Of a stretch of 64,000 bases of DNA, positions 52,815 through 60,664 are shown in pieces; position 1 is the stretch's first letter; the number at the start of each line of letters is the position of its first letter. The DNA comes from Chryseobacterium camelliae (GTDB lineage: Bacteria; Bacteroidota; Bacteroidia; Flavobacteriales; Weeksellaceae): NCBI RefSeq assembly GCF_027920545.1, contig NZ_CP115859.1:2635001-2699000 (forward strand), read 5' to 3'. The notes under the pieces are model-generated. The model saw nothing but the letters and a program-made list of their open reading frames with translations. It had not been told where the DNA came from and did no database searches. Position numbers and translations under genes: made by a program.

Positions 52815-53894
52815 ATGAAGGTTCAAAATCCGGTACATCATAGATTTCAATATTTATTGGAATTCAAACAAACGGAAAGGAAATGGCATTTCCCTTTTCT
52901 TGCTGCATTATGCATTGGAAGCTGTCTCCTTATCGGATATTTTTTAGGAAAACCAAATTATGGAGCGCTTTCATGTTTGGGAGCATTAACGATTTTATAT
53001 TTCACATCAGCTCCGATTACTCAAAGAATGATTCACTTGGTCGTTTGCGCATTCGGAATTGTATTCTCATTTACGATAAGTTCGTTTTTTAGCTTTAATG
53101 CTTATTGTGCAGCATTATCGTTGGGAGCCGTATCATTTTTGGCACATTTTATCTCATCATATTTTAAAATTCCGCCACCGGGAAATTTTTTCTTCATTAT
53201 GGTTGCGGCGATGGCGGGTACGTACAAATTTGATCTGGATTTCATTCCGACCAGAGTCGGACTTGTTGCCATGGGAGCGATTTTATCGTGTTCATTTGCT
53301 TTTTTGTATTCGGTTTTTATTGAAAAAAGCACTGTTGTTACAGTTCCTAGAAGAGTATTTAATAAAAGAAGATACACCAAATTTGTGGAGAGTGCGATTA
53401 TTGGATTCTTCATGGCTTCAACTTTAATTATCGGTCATCTTTTGAAATTTGAAAATACGTATTGGATTTCAATTGCTGCTGTTGCGGTAGTTCAGGGAAG
53501 AAATTTTGAGCATGTGCGACAACGAAATATGCACAGGATCTTAGGAACTTTTATAGGAATTGGCTTTGCCTGGCTGATTCTTTTATTTGAACCTGAAAAG
53601 ATGGTCATGATCATTATTATCACAATTTTACAGTTTCTGATTGAATTATTGATAGTCCGAAATTACGGTTTTGCAGTGGTTTTTATTACCCCGTTAACGA
53701 TTCTTCTGGCAGAAACGGGAAGTGAGGTTCATCATAACCTTGAAAATCTGATGCATGCAAGATTGATTGATACAATTATAGGAAGTTTAATAGGTTTGGT
53801 GGCAGGTTTTTTCCTTCACCATCAACAGATTATTAATAACTTAGAGAAAAATATAAGGTTTTCTTATTTTCAGTTTAAAAAATTAAAAAAATAA
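52815..53894 (+). CDS. FUSC-family membrane protein
   Basis: 359 residues with about ten membrane helices in two blocks (about 25-170 and 195-340), separated by a basic loop (VPRRVFNKRRYTKF). YWISIAAVAVVQGRNFEHVRQRNMHRILGTFIGIGFAWL resembles the fusaric acid resistance-like (YccS/AaeB) permease core. Efflux substrate unknown. ATG follows the mazG stop immediately. Confidence 0.85.
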   Translation: MKVQNPVHHRFQYLLEFKQTERKWHFPFLAALCIGSCLLIGYFLGKPNYGALSCLGALTILYFTSAPITQRMIHLVVCAFGIVFSFTISSFFSFNAYCAALSLGAVSFLAHFISSYFKIPPPGNFFFIMVAAMAGTYKFDLDFIPTRVGLVAMGAILSCSFAFLYSVFIEKSTVVTVPRRVFNKRRYTKFVESAIIGFFMASTLIIGHLLKFENTYWISIAAVAVVQGRNFEHVRQRNMHRILGTFIGIGFAWLILLFEPEKMVMIIIITILQFLIELLIVRNYGFAVVFITPLTILLAETGSEVHHNLENLMHARLIDTIIGSLIGLVAGFFLHHQQIINNLEKNIRFSYFQFKKLKK

Positions 53895-53896
53895 AT

Positions 53897-54766
53897 ATGT
53901 TACGTATTGTTGTTTTATCGGCATTTTTGTTGTGGAGCTGTAATCCAAAAGCTCAGGATTCACCTAAGACTGATGAGCTGAAAGTCGAGTTTTCTCTACC
54001 TAAAAAGCTGAAAGAGGTTTCGGGAATCGCTTTATCCCAAGACCAAAAAACAATCTGGGCAATAGAAGATCAGGGAAATAAAAATGTAGTCTATGGTTTG
54101 GATAAGCAAGGAAAACTACTTACAGATGTTCTGGTAGAAAATGCCGAAAATAATGACTGGGAAGATATTACAAAAGATACTCAGGGCAATATTTATTTAG
54201 GAGATTTTGGAAATAATGAGAATAACAGACAGAATCTTTCGATCTTAAAATTAGATTTGAAAAATCCTTCTCAGACAACGACGAGAGCTGTTCAGACAAC
54301 AAAATTCCATTATGAAGGGCAAACCGAATTTCCACCAAAAAAATCTGATTGGTTATATGATTGCGAAGCGTTTATGGAGATGGACGGCAATTTTTACCTG
54401 TTTACAAAAAACAGGAGCAAAGGTTTCGACGGAACTTTCTTAGTTTTTCAGGTTCCTAATAAAGAAGGTGATTTTGAAGCAAAATTAATTGGAAAGTTAA
54501 AGCTTGATGGGAAATACAGCGATGCTGCCATTACTTCTGCCGCTATAAACAGTACAAAAGATAAAGTTGTATTATTAACCCACAAAAATATCCATGTGAT
54601 TTCCGGATTTACTGCAAATGACTTTAATACCGCAAATATCCAGAAAATTTCATTGAATCATAATTCTCAAAAGGAGGCCGTTGTTTTTCTTGATGATAAA
54701 ACATTGCTGATTGCCGACGAAAAAGATAAAGCTACTGGCGGGAATGTCTATAAATTCTCATTGTAG
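53897..54766 (+). CDS. lipoprotein with beta-propeller-like repeats
   Basis: 289 residues. Lipoprotein signal MLRIVVLSAFLLWSC, Cys at 15. Repeated strand segments of about 45 residues: LKEVSGIALSQDQKTIWAIEDQG, DWEDITKDTQGNIYLGDFGNN and DWLYDCEAFMEMDGNFYLFTKNRS suggest a propeller such as SdiA-regulated or YncE types. No catalytic residues recognised. Only 2 bp after FUSC; ends at a perfect hairpin. Confidence 0.8.
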   Translation: MLRIVVLSAFLLWSCNPKAQDSPKTDELKVEFSLPKKLKEVSGIALSQDQKTIWAIEDQGNKNVVYGLDKQGKLLTDVLVENAENNDWEDITKDTQGNIYLGDFGNNENNRQNLSILKLDLKNPSQTTTRAVQTTKFHYEGQTEFPPKKSDWLYDCEAFMEMDGNFYLFTKNRSKGFDGTFLVFQVPNKEGDFEAKLIGKLKLDGKYSDAAITSAAINSTKDKVVLLTHKNIHVISGFTANDFNTANIQKISLNHNSQKEAVVFLDDKTLLIADEKDKATGGNVYKFSL

Positions 54767-54773
54767 TCGAAAT

Positions 54774-54805
54774 AAAAAGGCTGAGAAAATTTTCTCAGCC
54801 TTTTT
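54774..54805. terminator. bidirectional perfect palindromic terminator
   Basis: AAAAAGGCTGAGAAAA and its exact complement adjoin without loop between the convergent genes ending at 54766 and 54822. Confidence 0.8.
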
Positions 54806-54821
54806 ATTTTATTAGATGATT

Positions 54822-57800
54822 TTAAAAAGTCATTCCTATTCCTGCAGAAATTCTTCCGCCGTCGGAACCTGTGAAATAATTGAGCCTTGCAGAGAAGGTT
54901 TCCACAATGCTCATCCAGAATCCACCTCCGATAGACTGATGCCATTTTTTTGAATCTTCGTGGTCATTCCAGACTCTGCCGATATCATAGCCAACTAAAA
55001 TTCCCATATTGGCAGGAACGATAGGGTTTTTTACCCTTCCGAAATCCCAGCGGATTTCAGAGTTATTGGTGAAGTAGGATCTTCCTGAAAACCGGTCATT
55101 TCTGAAAGCTCTCATTCCGTTATTTCCACCAATACTTGCAGCCTGATAGAATTCAAAATTATTATTGTTGATCCACATGACATTGCTGGAATTCGCAAAA
55201 ACAAAATTTCCCCTTTTATCAAGTCGATGATCGATGGTAAGGGTTCCGTTTAGAGTCAGGAAATTCTTAACTGTATTAGAAAGATTGGCTTTCCAGTCTG
55301 CATTCAGAACAAACTCCATTCCTAGTGTCGGAAAAGCAGTGTTATCCAGGTTTTTATAGCTGAATGTATAATTCGCTCCGGCAAATTGTTGACTGCTGAA
55401 AACTTCCTGGTTGACATCCTGGGAAACATCTATAAAACGGTTGCCTTTTCTTTGTACTTTATTGCTTTCAAAGCTAAGCTGAAACTGATGTTGCAGATTC
55501 ATCCAGCTTTTTTTAGAAATCGACGGTGCAAAGCTGAGTTTTGAAATTCTCGCTCTGTTGTATTCTCTTTCCGTATTTTCTTTGTCATACAGACTTTCAT
55601 TAGACAGTCCGAAGAAATTTTTAGAAAAACGGGGAGTCGTGTATAAAGCATCGATATTAAAATCCCAACCGGCAATCGCTTTTTTGAAAATCCCTTTATA
55701 TGCAAGGTTAAAGCCCGCTGTGGCGGTATAAAAATTGGCTTTTATGCTGTGCTTTTGAGTATACGGATCGCGAATGAAATTGTTGACCGTATAATTGACC
55801 AAAGCACCGATAATAATGCCGTCATCAGGATTATAATCAACATTGGGATACCCTGCTACAAAATTATACTTTGGATGTTTATAATTGTAGGTGTTGATGT
55901 TGTAATCGTCCGAAATATTCTTTGTTCCAGAGCCATTGTAAGTATTTTTCTGTGATTTGAAATCATAGATCTTCACTCTACTTCCGTTAGTAATCGTATA
56001 CGTATCATGATTATAACCTCCGATCAATCTGATGTTCATTTTTGGACGGCCATCTCCGGAGACTTCATATAGATCATCGTCTTCAAGTCCGTAAATCCAA
56101 AGTTCTTTGGTTTTTGAATCATCATAGGTTTTTTCAAAAACAAGTTCAGGGTTTTCTTTGTTTTTATCAAGCTTATACTGCCGTACCTGCACAGAATTGT
56201 CGGCTTTGGTAATGACAAACTTATCCGGATTCACTGTTCCTGCCAATGAAATTTTTTCCTGCAAGACATCATAATATTGAGCGGCATACTGCTGTAGTTT
56301 TGTTTTTCTGGATTTTAAATTCCGTTGTATATCGACAATGGTTTCGTCCTGAACTTCTTTTGGAAGGTTGGTAAACGCTTCGTCAATATTTTGATCCGTA
56401 AGATGCTCCTGAATATATTTTGCCTGAGAAATCCAGTCTTCCTGAGTAGCGCCTTTTAAGAATATTAAATCTAAAGGATAAGGTTCCATATTCATCCATT
56501 TCACATTCTTAATATCTCCTTTAAAAGTTTTCATATGGCGGATTGCAGGAACATTCATAATGATTCTGAAGGCAGCCCCGTCATATTTGCTGAAAGCCTG
56601 ATCCCGGTCTCGGGGAATAGGTTTGTAAATCACATTATCTCCGTCCTGATATTCAGCCCATTTCCATTGGTCGGAATGTCGGTCCCAGTCGCCGATCAGC
56701 ATATCAAAAATTCTTGCACGGATGTAAGATTCCTTATCTATGGAATATTTATAATTTTTATTTAAATTTTTAAGTACATCATCTGTGGAAACAATATCTT
56801 TCGCATTGTCGAGCGAAGCCAAAGTTTTCGGATCTGCGGAAAAACGTTCTTCCACCATATACATTTCATCACCATACGTTTGATTGTATTCTCCTAAAGC
56901 CTGCTGCTTGGGAATATAATATAATCTTGGGTTGGTATGGGGAATATTCAGCTTTTCAGCCATGTTTCCGACAGAAAAAGGAGTGAAAGGATGATTGGTG
57001 GTGTAAAAATCCAGTAAAAATCTTTCAGGGAAAGTATTATTCAATTCATTTCCAAATGTACTTTTCTTAAACGCCATATTATTCAGAAAACGAACAGCGC
57101 TTTTTTTAATCCCTCTCATTACGAATTCCTGTCCGTCCTGGGATTTTAATCGTAAACTGTTCGACTGATTTCCTCCTCCTTCTCTGAAAGGGGTATAACC
57201 ACCATCAAGCGTTGAAATATTGGCGGTAGGAGCTTCAATTGGCATTCCATAGTATTTTCTGTAATGTTCTCCCCAAAGCCACCTGTAAACGGGTCCTTTT
57301 TGTATTAGTTTTTTAGGATAAATAGTTGATGAAACGGTGGAAGGGAAAGAATCCGGGTAATTATTGATAAATTCTTTAGGTTTTTCAATAACCTGAACAT
57401 GGGTAAGCTGATTGAGCTTGTTGTCCTTTGTTGAAAAATATTCAACATCCGAACTTTGGTCTTTCCTGATATTCAATATGGCAAAGCCACTTCCTCCAAA
57501 GGAAAAATCGGTTTTTGAGCCAATGGTGGAAGGATCTGTTTTTGAACCGGCTCCGCTAATGATCTGTCTGATGTTTCTTTCTTCATGATACTGAAGATTA
57601 TGGTCGTGTCCGGAAACGAAAATAATGTTTTCTTTTTCCTGAACAATGCTTTTTAAACGATTAGCCAGATCAGCATAATGTTGATTGTTAATATCTTCAG
57701 GATTGGCTCCGGAAGAGCTTCTCAGAATATTGATAATGCTGGCAACTCCCGGCATAGGAATTTTGCTTTTTAAAGGAAAAAGGTGGGAGGATGCAGAATT

Positions 57801-58535
57801 ATATCCTGCATGAGTTCCGCTGCTGATGACAGGATGATGCAGAGCAACAATGATTCTTTTATCCTGGTTTTTGTTGACTAAATCTTTGAATTCCACAAAA
57901 AGGTCTTCACGGGTTTTGATATCACAGTTTTTATTAACGCCCGGATAATTATCCCAGTTTGCTAATGCCCATTCTGAGTCGATGACGATGAGTTTAATGT
58001 CTTTTGTTAAGCTGATATCATCAATCGGGCATGAGTTTTTGGGAAGGAATGCTTTTTTATCATTGAAATAATTTTTTACCAGCTCTTCCTGTGCTTTTAA
58101 CCCGTCTAACCCGTTGTACCAATCATGGTTTCCAGGAATTACCAATGTTTTTCCTTTAAAATTTTTGGTAATGTTTAACTGATTTTCCAGTTTTTGCTTT
58201 GCCAAAGCATAGTCCTTGTCAGATTCTTTAGGCATTCCGTTGGGATAAATATTGTCACCTAAAAAAATCAGCATAGAGTTTTTATCTGCTGAGTCGAGCT
58301 TGGCTTTAAGGAAATTCAGGGTTTGCTGCGACTGAACTTCATCCGCATTTCCTGCATCACCGATCAGGAAAATTTTGAAATCATGATCTGCTTTATGATC
58401 AGAATGTTGTATTTCAGATAAGTTTTTACCCTTTTTTACGTTATATGTTGCGCAGGAATAGAGAACTCCGGCAGACAGAAGCGTTCTTAAGACGACAGAC
58501 GTATTTTTTAGATGAGTTTTCAAGGATAAATTCAT
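54822..58535 (-). CDS. three-part outer-membrane lipoprotein: metallophosphoesterase, kinase-like domain, Omp85-like barrel
   Basis: 1237 residues. Lipobox Cys at 28 (LYSC). Calcineurin-like phosphoesterase at about 52-400 with GDAGN (59-63), GDNIYPNG (93-100), GNHDW (135-139), HHP and GHDHN, all metal ligands present. The middle (about 430-780) contains GDWDRHSDQW near 615 and IPRDRDQAFS near 640, resembling CotH/HipA-type kinase catalytic and metal loops. The C-terminus (about 900-1237) is Omp85/surface-antigen-like, ending SAGIGMTF with aromatic terminus. Divergent with 24 bp from the HD gene. Kinase function is inferred, not shown. Confidence 0.85.
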   Translation of the reverse strand: MNLSLKTHLKNTSVVLRTLLSAGVLYSCATYNVKKGKNLSEIQHSDHKADHDFKIFLIGDAGNADEVQSQQTLNFLKAKLDSADKNSMLIFLGDNIYPNGMPKESDKDYALAKQKLENQLNITKNFKGKTLVIPGNHDWYNGLDGLKAQEELVKNYFNDKKAFLPKNSCPIDDISLTKDIKLIVIDSEWALANWDNYPGVNKNCDIKTREDLFVEFKDLVNKNQDKRIIVALHHPVISSGTHAGYNSASSHLFPLKSKIPMPGVASIINILRSSSGANPEDINNQHYADLANRLKSIVQEKENIIFVSGHDHNLQYHEERNIRQIISGAGSKTDPSTIGSKTDFSFGGSGFAILNIRKDQSSDVEYFSTKDNKLNQLTHVQVIEKPKEFINNYPDSFPSTVSSTIYPKKLIQKGPVYRWLWGEHYRKYYGMPIEAPTANISTLDGGYTPFREGGGNQSNSLRLKSQDGQEFVMRGIKKSAVRFLNNMAFKKSTFGNELNNTFPERFLLDFYTTNHPFTPFSVGNMAEKLNIPHTNPRLYYIPKQQALGEYNQTYGDEMYMVEERFSADPKTLASLDNAKDIVSTDDVLKNLNKNYKYSIDKESYIRARIFDMLIGDWDRHSDQWKWAEYQDGDNVIYKPIPRDRDQAFSKYDGAAFRIIMNVPAIRHMKTFKGDIKNVKWMNMEPYPLDLIFLKGATQEDWISQAKYIQEHLTDQNIDEAFTNLPKEVQDETIVDIQRNLKSRKTKLQQYAAQYYDVLQEKISLAGTVNPDKFVITKADNSVQVRQYKLDKNKENPELVFEKTYDDSKTKELWIYGLEDDDLYEVSGDGRPKMNIRLIGGYNHDTYTITNGSRVKIYDFKSQKNTYNGSGTKNISDDYNINTYNYKHPKYNFVAGYPNVDYNPDDGIIIGALVNYTVNNFIRDPYTQKHSIKANFYTATAGFNLAYKGIFKKAIAGWDFNIDALYTTPRFSKNFFGLSNESLYDKENTEREYNRARISKLSFAPSISKKSWMNLQHQFQLSFESNKVQRKGNRFIDVSQDVNQEVFSSQQFAGANYTFSYKNLDNTAFPTLGMEFVLNADWKANLSNTVKNFLTLNGTLTIDHRLDKRGNFVFANSSNVMWINNNNFEFYQAASIGGNNGMRAFRNDRFSGRSYFTNNSEIRWDFGRVKNPIVPANMGILVGYDIGRVWNDHEDSKKWHQSIGGGFWMSIVETFSARLNYFTGSDGGRISAGIGMTF

Positions 58536-58558
58536 AAATTTACAATAACAAAATTTCA

Positions 58559-59728
58559 GTGATGAGCATTTTACAAAAAGCCAAAGATTATGTTGAAATC
58601 TTATTCAAAGATAAGTTATCTTCGGTATACTTTTATCATAATTTTATTCATACCACTTATACGGTAAACAAGGCTGAAGAAATCTTAAAGCATACACCGG
58701 TTTCTGAAGCAGATCAGGAGAAGGTATTGCTTGCTCTTTGGTTTCATGATACGGGGTACATAGAATGTGCACAGAATCATGAGGAAAAAGGCGTTGAAAT
58801 CATGAAAAGTTTTTTGAAAAAAGAAAATTATCCGGAAGATTATATTGAAGATGTTACCAGGCTCATTTTAGCAACCAAAATCACTTATGAACCTCAGAAT
58901 TTACTGGAACAGATTGTAAAGGATTCGGATTGCAGCCATTTTGCGAGCCATGATTACAATGATATTTCTGATGCTTTAAGGAAAGAATGGGAGCTTACAA
59001 ATGTGAGATGTTTTTCAAATGATGAATGGAATGCCGGAAACCTGGATATGTTAAGTAATAAACATAAATACTATACTGATTACGCAAAACAAAACTGGCA
59101 GCCTTTGAAGGAAAAAAACATCAAAAAAATAGAGAAAAAATTGGAAAAAGAAGAAGGTAAAAAAGAATCTTCCGATAATAAAAAAGAAAAGGATCCCAAG
59201 TCCGACAGAAGTGTAGATACTTTGTTCAGAGTAACCCTGAACAATCATACGAGATTGAGTGATATTGCCGACAGTAAAGCGAATATTTTACTTTCTGTAA
59301 ATGCTATCATCATTTCGGTGTGTCTTTCTGTTTTGGTTCCTAAATTAGACACGCCGAAAAACTCACATCTTATTATTCCGAGTTTTATTTTGCTGTTGTC
59401 TAGTGTTTTAACTATCATTTTTGCAATTTTATCTACAAAACCTAATGTAACTAAAGCAAAATTTACACTTCAGGATGTTTCTGACAGAAAAGTAAATCTT
59501 TTGTTCTTCGGGAATTTTAACAGTATGCTTTTTGACGATTATCATAATGCGATGAAAGATTTGATTAAAGACAGGGATTATATTTATGATTCTATGGTGA
59601 AAGATTTATATTTTCTCGGGAAGGTTTTGGACAGGAAATACAGGCTTTTATCTGTGACCTATAAAATTTTTATGGCAGGAATTATCATTTCCGTATTATC
59701 TTTCGGATACGCTTTTATTTCGTTGTAA
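58559..59728 (+). CDS. HD phosphohydrolase fused to Pycsar-effector-type membrane domain
   Basis: 389 residues. N-terminal HD domain (about 20-190): HNFIHTTYTVNKAEEIL, WFHDTGYIE (HD pair), VKDSDCSHF. Lys/Glu linker (about 185-215). C-terminal DUF5706-type region: TLFRVTLNNHTRLSDIADSKANILLSVNAIIISVCL (membrane helix) and helices at about 270-295 and 365-389. Alone, the second half resembles PycTM effectors that respond to cCMP/cUMP; no cyclase is adjacent. Bestrophin gene follows by 21 bp, probably one operon. Confidence 0.87.
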   Translation: MMSILQKAKDYVEILFKDKLSSVYFYHNFIHTTYTVNKAEEILKHTPVSEADQEKVLLALWFHDTGYIECAQNHEEKGVEIMKSFLKKENYPEDYIEDVTRLILATKITYEPQNLLEQIVKDSDCSHFASHDYNDISDALRKEWELTNVRCFSNDEWNAGNLDMLSNKHKYYTDYAKQNWQPLKEKNIKKIEKKLEKEEGKKESSDNKKEKDPKSDRSVDTLFRVTLNNHTRLSDIADSKANILLSVNAIIISVCLSVLVPKLDTPKNSHLIIPSFILLLSSVLTIIFAILSTKPNVTKAKFTLQDVSDRKVNLLFFGNFNSMLFDDYHNAMKDLIKDRDYIYDSMVKDLYFLGKVLDRKYRLLSVTYKIFMAGIIISVLSFGYAFISL

Positions 59729-59749
59729 ATTTTAATTTGAAATAGAAAA

Positions 59750-60664
59750 ATGATAGTAAGACAGCGTACCAACTGGCTGAAAATGCTTTTTATATGGAGA
59801 GGTTCCGTATTGAAGAAAATTATTGTTCAGCTTCTTACCATTACGTTGTTTTCTTTGGCGATCTATTTTTTCAAAGGAAGGATTTTTGACTATAAAGTTC
59901 ATCTCAATCCTACTATTTTTACGCTGATTGGATTGGCTTTGGCCATTTTTATGGGCTTTTGTAATACGGCAAGTTATGACCGTTATTGGGAAGGAAGAAA
60001 ACTCTGGGGATTGCTGGTGATAGAAACCCGGTCTTTAACCCGTCAAATCTTTTCAATGGTAGATGGACCTCAAAATGACGAAAAACAAAAAGTTGTAAAA
60101 ATGATTTCTGCTTTTTGCTGGTCGTTGAATTATCAGCTTAGAAATAGATCCGGAACAGAACATCTTACAAGATTACTTTCTCCGGAACAGGTAGAAAGGT
60201 TAAACGGTAAAAAATTTATTCCCAGTATTATTTTAGGTTTTATTGCGGATTGGATTAAAGAGCAAAACAGAAAAGGAAATATTGATACGATAGTTTTAAC
60301 GCAGTTGGATCATCAGTTGAATCAGTTCTCTAATATTTCGGGTGGCTGCGAAAGAATTTATAATACTCCTTTACCTTTTGCGTATAGTGTATTGCTACAC
60401 CGTACCGTGTATTTATACTGCTTTTGGCTGCCGTTCGGACTGGTCGATACTTTGGGCTGGATGATGCCTTTAATTGTTCTTTTAATAAGTTATACTTTTA
60501 TTGCACTGGATGCAATTATACAGGAAATCGGGGAACCTTTTGGTGAAGAGGAAAATGATCTTGCTTTGAACAGCATTTGCAGAACCATCGAGTTTTCAAT
60601 TTTTGAACAGGCAGAAATCCCTCAAGATGAATTGAAAAAAAGTGATTCCTATTTTGTAGATTGA
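59750..60664 (+). CDS. bestrophin-family ion channel
   Basis: 304 residues; UPF0187/bestrophin: VRQRTNWLKMLFIWRGSVLKKI, FCNTASYDRYWEGRKLWGLLVIETRSLTRQ, LDHQLNQFSNISGGCERIYNTPLPFAYSVLLHRTVYLYC and FGEEENDLALNSICRTIE are the family's conserved blocks. Forms pentameric anion or cation channels in the inner membrane. Its last 16 bases overlap the convergent GAF gene. Confidence 0.93.
   Translation: MIVRQRTNWLKMLFIWRGSVLKKIIVQLLTITLFSLAIYFFKGRIFDYKVHLNPTIFTLIGLALAIFMGFCNTASYDRYWEGRKLWGLLVIETRSLTRQIFSMVDGPQNDEKQKVVKMISAFCWSLNYQLRNRSGTEHLTRLLSPEQVERLNGKKFIPSIILGFIADWIKEQNRKGNIDTIVLTQLDHQLNQFSNISGGCERIYNTPLPFAYSVLLHRTVYLYCFWLPFGLVDTLGWMMPLIVLLISYTFIALDAIIQEIGEPFGEEENDLALNSICRTIEFSIFEQAEIPQDELKKSDSYFVD

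Noticed and set aside
58559..60664. A complete Pycsar or CBASS anti-phage operon
   Set aside because: No cyclase, nuclease or other effector sits nearby, and flanking genes are core-like; only a Pycsar-type membrane domain is present.
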